Assembly (NCBI GenBank): GCA_029256015.1
Contig: JAQSYQ010000001.1
Location: forward strand, 1 to 64,000
Reading direction: 5' to 3'
DNA from: Gammaproteobacteria bacterium
GTDB taxonomy: Bacteria; Pseudomonadota; Gammaproteobacteria; Francisellales; CACEW01
Length of the DNA: 64,000 nt
Shown: piece after piece, positions 53,281-62,474 of the stretch
Numbering within the stretch: position 1 is the stretch's first letter
Layout: each line of letters opens with the position of its first letter
Notes under the pieces: model-generated
Databases searched by the model: none
What the model was told of the DNA's origin: nothing
The model's input: only the letters and a program-made list of their open reading frames with translations
Program-made: the position numbers and the translations under genes

Positions 53281-53951
53281 ACTTTAGCGATTTGCACCTT
53301 TTGAATTTTTTGAATATAGATTCTGCTTGAGTCATTTGGGTTGGTTGTGAAATAAGCTCTTTTTGCGGTCCAGACTTGGCCTTTAGTTACAGTTCCCACG
53401 AGAATAACGCTGTCTGCAAGGCTCAAATCTGAAGCAGAACGCCCCGTCATAGCAGGGTTATTGCCGCAAACCTCATCTATGCCATAATTGCCAAGGATCT
53501 TGCCTTTTTTATTTGCAACCAAGGGAGGCAGCAATGGCGCGATGTCATATACCCTACAGTAAGTCCCATCAGCTAGCTGCATGCTCCAATAGCCCTCTCC
53601 ATTCATGGGGGGCTTGTTAGCAAAGCTCACTTTCATCGTAAAACCATTATCACTAATGCCTGGCATAATTCCGCAAACTGCTAAATTAGAAGAATTAGGC
53701 ACAGCAAAACAAGGATCATACACTTCGGGAGTTGAGCTAGAGCTTGTAACGGAACATCTCCAGGCATCTGGCCGATTGCTATATAAGGATTTTAAAAAGC
53801 AGCTCCCATTTTTATATGAGCTTGGATCAGAAGAAGCCACTGCCTGTACATTCATCACTTGAGTTTGGGTCACCGAAGGAACGGCTTGGTTATTATCAGC
53901 ATAAGCAATCGAAGCCATAGCAAATGCACCTAAAATTAGCATCTTTTTCAT
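53271..53951 (-). CDS. Secreted hypothetical protein
   Basis: 226 residues with signal peptide MKKMLILGAFAMASIAYA-D. Cysteines at GSCFLK, WRCSVT, DPCFAV, AVCGIM, TYCRVY and EVCGNN suggest disulfides. NGEGYWSMQLADGTYCRVYD is a compact central segment. Not recognised. Upstream partner of the pentapeptide-repeat gene (10-base overlap). Confidence 0.7.
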   Translation of the reverse strand: MKKMLILGAFAMASIAYADNNQAVPSVTQTQVMNVQAVASSDPSSYKNGSCFLKSLYSNRPDAWRCSVTSSSSTPEVYDPCFAVPNSSNLAVCGIMPGISDNGFTMKVSFANKPPMNGEGYWSMQLADGTYCRVYDIAPLLPPLVANKKGKILGNYGIDEVCGNNPAMTGRSASDLSLADSVILVGTVTKGQVWTAKRAYFTTNPNDSSRIYIQKIQKVQIAKVWQ

Positions 53952-54055
53952 ATCAGTTCCTCTTTAGATTTCTTTCATCATAGCATAGTAACAGCCTTGC
54001 TTAAGCACAAGATATCCGATAATTTGAAATCTACGCCTTAGTTCTGGAGGTTACT

Positions 54056-54511
54056 ATGCTAGCTTGGTTTTGGCTTGCTATCAGTGCTTCAGCTTTATGG
54101 GGTTTAACCTATGTTGCCAGCCAATATATTTTAAAAAGCTTAGACCCTTTGCATATATTATGGTTAAGCTCACTGGTTGTATTTTTTGGCCTGGGCGCCT
54201 TCTTTTTAATGACAGGCCAAGGTAAATCCCTGTTCAGTAAATTAAATTTTCATCACCCCAAACTTGTATTCACTGTCATTGCCTACGCAATACTTTACCT
54301 TGCCGCTTCAATATTGATTCTAAAAAGTATCAATGCCGGTAATGCAACCCTGGCTGCTTTAATAGAGTCGGCCTATCCACTTTTTACTATGGCATTTGCC
54401 TACTTTTTCTTAAAACAGGTTCAATTCAATTGGGGAATTATCATAGGCTGCGGCTTTTTGTTGGTTGGCCTTGCTTTGATTCAAATCTTTTCTTCTTCAG
54501 TACTTAAATAG
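54056..54511 (+). CDS. Single-domain EamA-type membrane protein
   Basis: 151 residues with five hydrophobic helices, i.e. half of a normal DMT transporter: SALWGLTYVASQYILKSLDPLHI and a C-terminal ATLAALIESAYPLFTMAFAYFFLKQ. Half-size EamA proteins probably work as dimers. GGAGG lies before the ATG. Followed after 11 bases by an epimerase gene, possibly one operon. Confidence 0.82.
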   Translation: MLAWFWLAISASALWGLTYVASQYILKSLDPLHILWLSSLVVFFGLGAFFLMTGQGKSLFSKLNFHHPKLVFTVIAYAILYLAASILILKSINAGNATLAALIESAYPLFTMAFAYFFLKQVQFNWGIIIGCGFLLVGLALIQIFSSSVLK

Positions 54512-54522
54512 GCAGAATCACT

Positions 54523-55455
54523 ATGTGGGGAATCAAGAAAACATTATTAGTTACAGGGGCTAATGGGCTTGTTGGGCGCATTCTCTACCATGCACTTAAA
54601 CCCTCTTACCAGCTTATTTTGGTTGATAATAAAGTAGGCCAAGACCCTTATAACCGATTCGGCTTAGAAAAAGCTGAAATCGATACTAGTCTTCCAGAGG
54701 GTGCTATCCATAAACTAGATTTAAGCCTTGAAAAAGAACGTTTTGAAGAGGTATTGCGCAGCTATAAGCCTGATTGTGTTATTCATTTAGCAGGCTTGCT
54801 TGAAAACCAAGAACCTGAATTAATTAAATCAACAAATCAGCTGATTCACTCCAATACTTTAGAAGCCTGTGCAAAGCTTAATATTCCCGTAATTGCTATG
54901 AGCTCTATTATGGTGATGTATGGCGCTGCTATTAAAAATGACAAAATCCGCCAGATTTTAGCAGGCATGACTAATCAAGGAGTTCCAGAAAATGAAAGGT
55001 TATCAGTCAACACGCCTTTAGATAATAGTGAGGATAATATCAAAGCCTTTAATCCAGATAGCTTTGAAAACAATCTCGCTTATATTCAAAGCAAAGAAGG
55101 TTTAGAATCATTAGCTCAAAGACTCGCTAGACTCAATCCTTCAAGCACAATGATAATGGTTCGGCTAGGCTGGCTCAGCATTAAAAACCCCTATGAGCTG
55201 GAAGGGGATGTCAAGCACAGCGAAATTACAGCTTGTCTTGCTAAAGAGGACATGATTAGTGCTATGCAATCCATTATCGATGCAGTGCTCTCCCACAAGA
55301 TAGAAGGTTACCGTAGCTATCCCCTTATTTCAGAACATCCTCAAAGATGGGCCAGTCTTGCGGGTTTAGAAAGAGATTTGGGCTGGAAGCCTAGTATTTT
55401 GATTACTGAAAGATTTGGCAAAAAGGCTGGCGAAGCCGCTGCAGCCCCTTGTTAA
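54523..55455 (+). CDS. NAD-dependent epimerase/dehydratase-family protein
   Basis: 310 residues, extended SDR. Cofactor motif LLVTGANGLVGRILY, catalytic Ser region IAMSSIMVMYG, and Tyr-x3-Lys in LAYIQSKEGLE. Acts on sugar nucleotides or similar alcohols; the substrate cannot be told. Convergent with the second ankyrin gene, 6 bases apart. Confidence 0.88.
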   Translation: MWGIKKTLLVTGANGLVGRILYHALKPSYQLILVDNKVGQDPYNRFGLEKAEIDTSLPEGAIHKLDLSLEKERFEEVLRSYKPDCVIHLAGLLENQEPELIKSTNQLIHSNTLEACAKLNIPVIAMSSIMVMYGAAIKNDKIRQILAGMTNQGVPENERLSVNTPLDNSEDNIKAFNPDSFENNLAYIQSKEGLESLAQRLARLNPSSTMIMVRLGWLSIKNPYELEGDVKHSEITACLAKEDMISAMQSIIDAVLSHKIEGYRSYPLISEHPQRWASLAGLERDLGWKPSILITERFGKKAGEAAAAPC

Positions 55456-55461
55456 CTCCTA

Positions 55462-57027
55462 CTAAAAGCCATTATTGAAGGCTGGTGCCTCGGCTCTGCC
55501 TGCCCCACCATTAGCGGGAGGCTGAAATACAAAGCCTCCCCTGCTTAAGGCTTCAGTGACATTAGCATCTGGCCTATCTTTGCTTGAAACTGCATCATCA
55601 GCAGGGGCCAGTGGAGGATGCCCTGCTTGCCCGATAGCGCTTGTCATGGTGGAACCGATATCTGCTTCATTTTTACGCAGATTATCGGCCGCAATTTCTT
55701 TACTCATATCAGGAATACTTCGGACTTTACGGTAGGGCGAGTACGAAATGAAACTTACTGGATCTTGTAAAATTGTTATAATCTGATGATGCCTCCTTTC
55801 TCTAGCAATATCCAGAGCAGATTTTCCTACCCAGTCTTTGAGATTAAAATCTGCACCTGCTGACAATAGTAATAGCACAATATCTTTATGACCTCGTGAT
55901 GCAGCGCACATCAATGCCGTACCTTTAAATCGTCCTATTTCGTCTACCTTGGCATTAGCAGATAGCAATCTCTGCACAACTTCATTATGCCCGTTAGTAG
56001 CAGCTAGTCTTAAGGGAGTTTCCCCCTCACTGTCTTTCACATTAACATCCGCATCGGCTTTCAGAAGCCTGTCTACAATCTCTAAATAGCCCTTATCAGC
56101 AGCAAAACTCAGCGCGGTCTTGCCAGCTCCAACCTTTGCATTGACTTTAGCGCCGGCTGATAACAGTAACTCTACAATTTTTGTATAGCCCTTTTCGGCA
56201 GCAATTAATAGCGCAAGGTTGCCAAAATGGTTCATATCTTCCGGATTAGCTCCTGCAAATAGAAGCAGGGCAACAGCCTCATGATGGCCTTCTTTGACAG
56301 CTGCTATTAATGCGCTTTCGCCCTCTCTATTATTGACATTTATTTTTGCTCCAGCTTTTATTAATAATGTGAGTATTTCTTTGTAATTTTTAAAGGCAGC
56401 AATCATCAAAGCATTTATGCCATGGTTATTTATTAGATTTGTTTCTGCCCCTGCAGCTATTAATGCCTGAACTATTTCAACTTGACCGCCATGTACTGCT
56501 AGTATTAATTCGTTATTGCCATTCACATCTTTGACTTCAAGTTTTGCTCCGGCTGAAAGCAAGAGTTGAACTATTTCTTTATAGCCCTTCATAACGGCAA
56601 GCATTACCAAGTCAGCCTTAGTATCTGCGCCCATTGAGTTAGGGTTTACACCGGCAGACAGCAACATTTTAGCAAGATCACTGTAGCCGTTTAGCACTAC
56701 ATGGCTCAATGCATAATATTGATCTCGTACTTCCATGCTTTCTATTTTAAAGCCCGCTGATAACCAATAATCAATCCTCTCTTTATGATTGTTAATAAAT
56801 GCCATTTGAAAGGCGTGGTAATTAATTGGCCCTTCAAGCTTTGCACCTAATTTAAGGAGTATAGCCGCAATATGATAATGATTATTTTCAAGAGCCAGTG
56901 CTAACGCGGTCTTAGCTGTCGCAGGATCTTTTTCATTTGGATCAGCAGCCTTAGTAAATATCCCACCTTTCAATAGGCTTTTTAATTCATCAATATTGCC
57001 ATCTCTGGCTGCTTCCCATAGCTTCAT
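55462..57027 (-). CDS. Ankyrin-repeat protein (about 12 repeats)
   Basis: 521 residues. Ankyrin repeats cover about 1-425, with consensus ALMIAA..GY.EIV.LLLSAGAKVN. The remaining about 95 residues are a disordered Ala/Pro/Gly tail with RSIPDMSKEIAADNLRKNE. No signal peptide. The repeat consensus differs from that of the 25440 protein, so they are separate families rather than recent copies. Probable host-interaction protein (inference). Confidence 0.9.
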   Translation of the reverse strand: MKLWEAARDGNIDELKSLLKGGIFTKAADPNEKDPATAKTALALALENNHYHIAAILLKLGAKLEGPINYHAFQMAFINNHKERIDYWLSAGFKIESMEVRDQYYALSHVVLNGYSDLAKMLLSAGVNPNSMGADTKADLVMLAVMKGYKEIVQLLLSAGAKLEVKDVNGNNELILAVHGGQVEIVQALIAAGAETNLINNHGINALMIAAFKNYKEILTLLIKAGAKINVNNREGESALIAAVKEGHHEAVALLLFAGANPEDMNHFGNLALLIAAEKGYTKIVELLLSAGAKVNAKVGAGKTALSFAADKGYLEIVDRLLKADADVNVKDSEGETPLRLAATNGHNEVVQRLLSANAKVDEIGRFKGTALMCAASRGHKDIVLLLLSAGADFNLKDWVGKSALDIARERRHHQIITILQDPVSFISYSPYRKVRSIPDMSKEIAADNLRKNEADIGSTMTSAIGQAGHPPLAPADDAVSSKDRPDANVTEALSRGGFVFQPPANGGAGRAEAPAFNNGF

Positions 57028-57188
57028 AATTGAACCCTCGTAATTATAATTATCAGCTTAATGATACACATCTGAAAGCCATACTGTGAGTGATGTTTAA
57101 GGCCCCCACATATAAGCCCCTAGGCATCAGCCGAGACACGCTAGGCATAAAGGACATTCAATCAGAATTTATTTGAGGAGTAAAGCGA

Positions 57189-57227
57189 TGGGAATTTTAT
57201 TACGAAGAGAAATAAAGACTTTCTAGA
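57189..57227 (+). other. Micro-ORF with strong ribosome binding site
   Basis: GAGGAG sits 7 bases before an ATG that encodes only 12 residues (MGILLRREIKTF) and a TAG. It may be the start of a decayed gene or a leader peptide. The rest of the 255-base gap (57028-57282) has no other gene. Confidence 0.2.
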
Positions 57228-57237
57228 ATAGGACAAT

Positions 57238-57266
57238 TTTGCTGCAAGCTTTAAGCCTGCAGCAAA
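57238..57266 (-). terminator. Hairpin after the BON lipoprotein gene
   Basis: TTTGCTGCA...TGCAGCAAA is a perfect 9-base stem, with an inner GCTT/AAGC, 17 bases past the gene's stop. The T-tract on the minus strand is weak. Confidence 0.5.
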
Positions 57267-57282
57267 TCATATTTACTTTTTG

Positions 57283-57606
57283 CTAGCTGTTGGTTCTTAC
57301 TATAATGTTGTTAATGACCCTTTGAACCCCAGTTACATTAGCTGCAGTTTGGCCGGCTAAGTTCTTTTGGGCTTGAGTATCAACAAAGCCGCTCAACTGT
57401 ACTGTGCTTTTATAGGTATTGACAGTGATGCTGTTAGAATCAATGCCTTTGGTTGCCAACAAAGCGGTTTTTACTTTAGTGGTCACTGCGCTGCTGTCAA
57501 CATATTGGCCAGTGCTTTCATTGGTTGGAGTCGATGAGCATCCTGCTAAAGTACCACCTAATACTGCGCACATTAAACCTACTGCAAATGCATTTTTAAA
57601 CTTCAT
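57283..57606 (-). CDS. BON-domain lipoprotein (OsmY-like)
   Basis: 107 residues. Lipoprotein signal ending GTLAGCSS, with Cys23 the probable lipidated residue. One BON domain (about 40-105): VTTKVKTALLATKGIDSNSITVNTY, then VQLSGFVDTQAQK and GVQRVINNIIV. BON proteins bind phospholipid and support envelope integrity under stress. Ser at +2 suggests outer-membrane localisation. Confidence 0.9.
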   Translation of the reverse strand: MKFKNAFAVGLMCAVLGGTLAGCSSTPTNESTGQYVDSSAVTTKVKTALLATKGIDSNSITVNTYKSTVQLSGFVDTQAQKNLAGQTAANVTGVQRVINNIIVRTNS

Positions 57607-57697
57607 GCTTGTTCTCCTGTTATTATGATGGTGTACGTTTTAAACTTAAAATAGATTAAGTTCTTAATCAAGGTGATCACACGGCAAAGGCGCTTAT

Positions 57698-58738
57698 ATG
57701 TTAAAGAAAATTGCGACCCTAGTTTTCGGGCTACTCATAGCAAATAGCCTATATGCACAGGACAAGCTAGTTTTTGCTATTGATCTTATTAGACATGGAG
57801 ACAGGACACCCATTCAGGCATTGCCAAAATCTCCCTATAATTGGACAGAAGGCTTGGGACAACTTACTGCTATCGGCATGAACCAGGAATATGAGCTTGG
57901 CCGCAAAATGCATGTTGAATATATAAATCACTATAAACTTTTACCGGAATCCTATCAGCTTGGAACGATATACGTTCGTTCAACCGATCTAGACCGCACC
58001 TTAATGAGCGCAGACTGTTTTTTATTAGGACTTTATTCTTTAGGGACCGGACCTAAATTGGGCTATGGCAGCGTCGCCCTACCCGGCGCCTACCAGCCTA
58101 TCCCGATACATACGGTTGCAAGCAGCCAGGATAATCTGTTTTTCCCGCTGTCTGCTAAGCAAAAGCAAGCCATTCTTCAACAATACGTATTTAATAGCCC
58201 TGCCTGGCAGCAAAAAAATGCAGAGCTACAGCCTTATTATGCCAAATGGGGCAAAGCCACTGGAATAAAAATAACCAATCCTGACCAGGTTATCATGCTG
58301 GGAGATACATTGTATGTCCGCCAATTACATCACATTCCTCCACCCTCAGGCTTAAGCCAGCAGGATATTCAAATGATTATCAATACAAACCTTTGGGGCA
58401 TGGCTGTTTTATACGGATCGCCTCAAATGGGACAGGCAATGGCGCATAATTTGCTTATGTCGATTGATCAATACTTGGTTCAAGCCAGCGAAAATCAAAG
58501 CCCATTGAAATATGTACTTTATTCAGCCCACGATACTAATATTTTAGGATTAATGAGCGAGCTTGGCGTTCCAAGAGGTCAACAAGTTCCCTATGCTTCT
58601 GATTTGAATTTCTTGCTATTCAAAACCGAGCAAGGTCAGTATTATGTAAAACTGAGTTTTAATGGAGCACCGCTTAAGCTTCCTGTCTGCACTAGCCTGG
58701 ATTGTCCTTTAGCAAAATTTACTGCAATAGATAAGTGA
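57698..58738 (+). CDS. Histidine acid phosphatase, exported
   Basis: 346 residues with a signal peptide (FGLLIANSLYAQ). Branch-2 histidine phosphatase: the phospho-accepting His in LIRHGDRTPIQ and the proton-donor pair in YSAHDTNILGL. Family members are periplasmic or secreted acid phosphatases; Legionella Map is of this type. Pairs of cysteines near the end (LPVCTSLDCPL) suggest a disulfide. It precedes lplT by 47 bases. Confidence 0.92.
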   Translation: MLKKIATLVFGLLIANSLYAQDKLVFAIDLIRHGDRTPIQALPKSPYNWTEGLGQLTAIGMNQEYELGRKMHVEYINHYKLLPESYQLGTIYVRSTDLDRTLMSADCFLLGLYSLGTGPKLGYGSVALPGAYQPIPIHTVASSQDNLFFPLSAKQKQAILQQYVFNSPAWQQKNAELQPYYAKWGKATGIKITNPDQVIMLGDTLYVRQLHHIPPPSGLSQQDIQMIINTNLWGMAVLYGSPQMGQAMAHNLLMSIDQYLVQASENQSPLKYVLYSAHDTNILGLMSELGVPRGQQVPYASDLNFLLFKTEQGQYYVKLSFNGAPLKLPVCTSLDCPLAKFTAIDK

Positions 58739-58785
58739 TTTAGTGCTACACTCTTTAGCAATGACACATTGAACCGATAGGGCCT

Positions 58786-59958
58786 ATGCATTACCGACTT
58801 TTATCTCGCCCCGTTTGCAGCCTGTTGGTTGCCCAATTTTTGTCAGCCTTGGCGGACAATGCGATATTTATCGCAGCTATTGCTTTATTAAAGTCGCAGG
58901 GCCACTTTGGGCTCACTCCTATGCTTCAGATGAGCTTTCTCATCGCCTATGTCGCCCTGGCTCCCTATGTTGGCGTATTTGCAGATGGGCATTCTAAAAA
59001 CAGGGTAATGCTGTGTGCTAATATTTTAAAGGTGCTTGGCACATTAAGCATGCTATCAGGACTTCATCCTTTAATTGGCTATGCCATTGTCGGAATTGGC
59101 GCTGCAGCTTATAGCCCTGCCAAATATGGAATCCTTCCTGAGCTTGTGACAAGCGATAAGCTAATTAAAGCCAACGGCCTTATTGAAAGCTCTACTATTA
59201 TGGCCATTATTATTGGAGTGGTGATAGGTGGGATAATCTCAGACTACTCCGATACTATATTGATTTGGGGCTGCGCTGCTGCTTATCTATTATCAGCATT
59301 TATGAACATACTGATTCCCTATATTCCAGCCAAATCACGCTTTGAATTTAGAAAACTTTGGCAATATACCTACCGATACTTCAGCGCGGTATCAGCCATT
59401 TGCAAAGATAAAGGTACTCGCTTTTGTGTAATCGGGACCAGTACTTTTTGGTCGGTTGGAGCCACATTGAGATTGATTCTATTTGCCTGGGTCCCTTTCA
59501 TGTTTTTGAATTCCGGCAATGAGCTGCCCTCCAATTTAATGGGCATTATGTCAGTTGGAGTTGCTGTAGGCGCTTTAACGGTTGGGCTTTGGATTAAACT
59601 GCACAATGTAAAAAGAGCAGTCATCCCCGGCTTATTTTTAGGCCCCTTGATTTGCCTTACCCTATTTGCTCACAGCATTACTCATTTAGCCATTATTATG
59701 GTATTGATTGGCGCTTGCGGAGGAATGTTTATTATTCCGCTAAATGCTTTTTTGCAAGAAAATGGCGGGAAATTAATTGGCCCTGGACACACCTTAGCGG
59801 TTCAAAACTTTTTAGAAAATATCGCAATGCTTGGGCTTATTTTTTGGTACAACCTTGCTCAAAACTATCACATGCCATTAAACCATGTTATTGCTATAGT
59901 CGGCGTGCTTACTTTTACAATGATTGCAATCTTAAGTTTGCTTAAATTTAAATCCTAA
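58786..59958 (+). CDS. lplT: Lysophospholipid transporter LplT
   Basis: 390 residues, twelve helices, colinear with E. coli LplT: VAQFLSALADNAIFIAAIALLK, the MFS loop VFADGHSKNRV, GIGAAAYSPAKYGILPELV, and KANGLIESSTI. LplT flips lysophospholipids into the cell for re-acylation by Aas. No aas gene follows here; the next gene is convergent after a terminator. Confidence 0.9.
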   Translation: MHYRLLSRPVCSLLVAQFLSALADNAIFIAAIALLKSQGHFGLTPMLQMSFLIAYVALAPYVGVFADGHSKNRVMLCANILKVLGTLSMLSGLHPLIGYAIVGIGAAAYSPAKYGILPELVTSDKLIKANGLIESSTIMAIIIGVVIGGIISDYSDTILIWGCAAAYLLSAFMNILIPYIPAKSRFEFRKLWQYTYRYFSAVSAICKDKGTRFCVIGTSTFWSVGATLRLILFAWVPFMFLNSGNELPSNLMGIMSVGVAVGALTVGLWIKLHNVKRAVIPGLFLGPLICLTLFAHSITHLAIIMVLIGACGGMFIIPLNAFLQENGGKLIGPGHTLAVQNFLENIAMLGLIFWYNLAQNYHMPLNHVIAIVGVLTFTMIAILSLLKFKS

Positions 59959-59971
59959 AATCTAGGCAAAA

Positions 59972-59996
59972 AAATCCCCGCTCAAGGCAGGGATTT
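59972..59996. terminator. Terminator between lplT and the convergent gene
   Basis: AAATCCC...GGGATTT stem with an inner GC/GC pair; A-rich before and T-rich after, so it can serve both directions, 13 bases past the lplT stop. Confidence 0.65.
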
Positions 59997-60012
59997 ATTA
60001 GTGATATAAATA

Positions 60013-60873
60013 CTACTTGTCGTTATCCACTGCTGCGGCCTGATCAGCTTTTCCAGCATTCATTGCAGATCTTACAGGACTTGTAGGACTATACTCGCCT
60101 CGCTCCTGATCGCTAGCGGTTTCTGATGATGCCGCCCTATCCGACTCAGCAACAGCACCGCCAACACCAGAAAGTTGCACACCATCATTAGCCAGCAGAG
60201 CTATATTTGCAGCATCCAGGTCAATTGGAGCTCTAACTTGTACTGTACGGCGGTCAATCTCAACAAGAGCAAACAGGAGAAGCGCTATAACAAGGGGTGA
60301 GGCAGTAAGTATCATTGCAGAAAAAGCGTTGGCACCCTCATTAAAAGGCATAGCTCCTGATGCAGTAATCGTTCTCCCGCCGGCCTGAACAGCACCTATT
60401 TCTGTTGCTACACTTGTAAGAGCTGCAGCCAGGGGTTTGCCAGAATACTTACCAACAGCGATACCCGCCAGATTTTTGGTTCCCAACACAGCTAGCAATA
60501 ATGGGATAATAACCTTAGCATTTTCATTCCATTGCGGGCTGCCAATTTCAATGTCTTGGGCTTTCTGCATGGCAAAAAAAGCCGACAGGCCAGCTATAAC
60601 AGTAGTGAAAAAGAATTTCAGTTTCTCGTTTTGAATAAAAAGATTTCCAAGGACAGTTAAAGACAATATAGCTCCTATTGCAGCCATACCACCGTCTCTA
60701 AAGGTAGCGGCCGCATCTTGTGGCACTCCTTGGGATAACATTGCGCTCTCGCCCACTTCTCCTGCAGCAGCAATTGCAGCTCCGATTGTGGCAGGAATAA
60801 GAGCAACTTTCAAAAGTTTGGCAGTTGCTGGTGTGAGGTTAATACCACTAGAGGTTAGTTTGGTTCCATTCAT
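60013..60873 (-). CDS. Orphan membrane protein with disordered tail
   Basis: 286 residues. Five or six hydrophobic segments from about 20 to 210 (VALIPATIGAAIAAAGE, AAIGAILSLTVLGNLFI, FFFTTVIAGLSAFFAM, LVIALLLFALVEI), then about 70 residues of Ser/Ala/Asp-rich hydrophilic tail. Not recognised. AAGGAG precedes the ATG. Divergent from a LysR gene, 109 bases apart. Confidence 0.7.
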   Translation of the reverse strand: MNGTKLTSSGINLTPATAKLLKVALIPATIGAAIAAAGEVGESAMLSQGVPQDAAATFRDGGMAAIGAILSLTVLGNLFIQNEKLKFFFTTVIAGLSAFFAMQKAQDIEIGSPQWNENAKVIIPLLLAVLGTKNLAGIAVGKYSGKPLAAALTSVATEIGAVQAGGRTITASGAMPFNEGANAFSAMILTASPLVIALLLFALVEIDRRTVQVRAPIDLDAANIALLANDGVQLSGVGGAVAESDRAASSETASDQERGEYSPTSPVRSAMNAGKADQAAAVDNDK

Positions 60874-60960
60874 TTTTTTCTCCTTGCTTATAAAGTGTAT
60901 GTCATATCGTTATATTATTTAGATTTTGCTGGTTTATAAATGCCATGAACTGGGCTATAA

Positions 60961-60979
60961 TGTTTCCAAAAAGGAAACA
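60961..60979. promoter_or_regulatory. Candidate autoregulatory operator of the LysR gene
   Basis: TGTTTCC-AAAAA-GGAAACA, a perfect 7-base dyad ending 3 bases before the LysR ATG. It contains the ribosome-binding AAGGAA and directly follows a TATAAT (60956-60961), so a bound protein or an RNA hairpin would block both initiation steps. Confidence 0.5.
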
Positions 60980-60982
60980 ATC

Positions 60983-61864
60983 ATGATCGAAGCCATTCGT
61001 TATTTCTTAGCTGTAAAAAGTGAAGGAAACTTCGCCAGAGCAGCATGGGTATTAAATCTTGCGCCATCCGTTATTACAAAAAAAATCAAGATATTAGAAA
61101 ACGAGCTGGGATACAAGCTTTTTTATCGTACAACAAGAAGGGTGACTTTGACCCCGGAAGGGCAGCTTTTTGCAAGCGAAGCGGAGGCCTTGGTAAAAAA
61201 CTATGATCATTTGTTTACTGAGCTCTCTAACGGAAAAGCTCCTATTAAAGTGATTCGAATTTCCAGTCCTTTTATTCTGATCAGGCTATTTGTTCTAAAA
61301 TCTCTTAATGAATTTTTAAGTCAAAACCCTAATGTTCATATAGAGTTTTTAAATGAAGCCTCCCCATTAAAAATTGCTGATGGTGCGGTAGATATTGTAC
61401 TTGGACATAGCACTCATGACTTGCCCCACCTGAATAAAATCCCCCTACTTTTAGCCTGCAGGCGCTTATATGCCTCCCCTGCTTATCTTGCGCAAAGAGG
61501 CACACCCAAAACTCCACAAGACTTGCTTAATCACGACTGCTTGGTCAATTTGACCACCCATCCTGACAGAAAGTGGATATTCGATAACAAAGAAATCACC
61601 TTGCACCCACGAATTACCACTCACGACGGGGCTTTAGTAGTTGCATTGGCTATGGAAGATCTTGGTATCATCAATATGGCAGAAGAGGCGGTGCTGGATT
61701 ATGTTCGACAAGGTAAGCTGCTGCCATTAGACATGAAGGTCAAAGGCCAAGCCAGCAGCCTTTATCTCTTTTATGCCAAGCATCCCAAAGAACATATTGT
61801 AAGGAAATTTGCTGACTTCCTAGAAAAGAAATTAAAGCAGCAAGATTTCACAGCTAAAAAATAG
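60983..61864 (+). CDS. LysR-family transcriptional regulator
   Basis: 293 residues from the ATG at 60983, the usual LysR length. Winged helix with NFARAAWVLNLAPSVITKKIKILENELGYKLFYRTTRRVTLTPEG; the effector domain has FDNKEITLHPRITTHDGALVVALAMEDLGI, resembling the DsdC/AaeR-like branch. The HAD gene starts 8 bases after its stop, so both are cotranscribed. Target unknown. Confidence 0.93.
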   Translation: MIEAIRYFLAVKSEGNFARAAWVLNLAPSVITKKIKILENELGYKLFYRTTRRVTLTPEGQLFASEAEALVKNYDHLFTELSNGKAPIKVIRISSPFILIRLFVLKSLNEFLSQNPNVHIEFLNEASPLKIADGAVDIVLGHSTHDLPHLNKIPLLLACRRLYASPAYLAQRGTPKTPQDLLNHDCLVNLTTHPDRKWIFDNKEITLHPRITTHDGALVVALAMEDLGIINMAEEAVLDYVRQGKLLPLDMKVKGQASSLYLFYAKHPKEHIVRKFADFLEKKLKQQDFTAKK

Positions 61865-61871
61865 GCATTCA

Positions 61872-62474
61872 ATGAAATACAAAAACATCATATTTGATAT
61901 AGGCAATGTTTTATTAAACTGGCAACCTGAACTTGTTATCCAGTCTGTATTCCCTGGCATCGCAAATCCGGCAAGCTATGCCCGAGAGATCTTTCTGCAT
62001 GCAGACTGGATTGAATTTGATCGAGGCACTCATTCTGAGCCTGAAATTGAAAAGTTACTTTGCTCTAGGCTGAACATTCCAGTTGAACAGGCCCATCTCT
62101 TAACTCAAACCGTAAAAAGTTCACTTAGCCCTAAGCATGAAACTATCGCCCTATTAAATGAGCTTGAGCAGCAAGACTATCAGCTTTATTGTTTAACCAA
62201 CATGAGTGGTGAGTGCTTTGAATATATCAAAGCCAAATATGATTTTTGGCCCATATTTAAACACATTACCGTATCCGGCTATGTGAAGCTCGTTAAGCCG
62301 GAACCTGCCATTTACCTTCATTTGTTGGAAACCAATAAAATTAAGGCTGAAGAAAGCATTTTTATCGATGACGTTTTAGTAAATGTGCAAGGCGCTGAAA
62401 GTGTGAACATTACCGGCATTCAATTCACCGAGTTTGATTCAGTCTATCAGCGCTTGAAACAGCTTTTAGGATGA
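61872..62474 (+). CDS. HAD-superfamily phosphatase (YihX-like)
   Basis: 200 residues. Motif I FDIGNVLLNW (Asp nucleophile, with Gly at +2 as in YihX), motif II LTNMS, motif III Lys in KLVKPEPAIY, motif IV FIDDVLVNV. YihX dephosphorylates alpha-D-glucose-1-phosphate; substrate here unproven. Directly downstream of the LysR gene and convergent with a secreted protein, overlapping it by 9 bases. Confidence 0.9.
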   Translation: MKYKNIIFDIGNVLLNWQPELVIQSVFPGIANPASYAREIFLHADWIEFDRGTHSEPEIEKLLCSRLNIPVEQAHLLTQTVKSSLSPKHETIALLNELEQQDYQLYCLTNMSGECFEYIKAKYDFWPIFKHITVSGYVKLVKPEPAIYLHLLETNKIKAEESIFIDDVLVNVQGAESVNITGIQFTEFDSVYQRLKQLLG

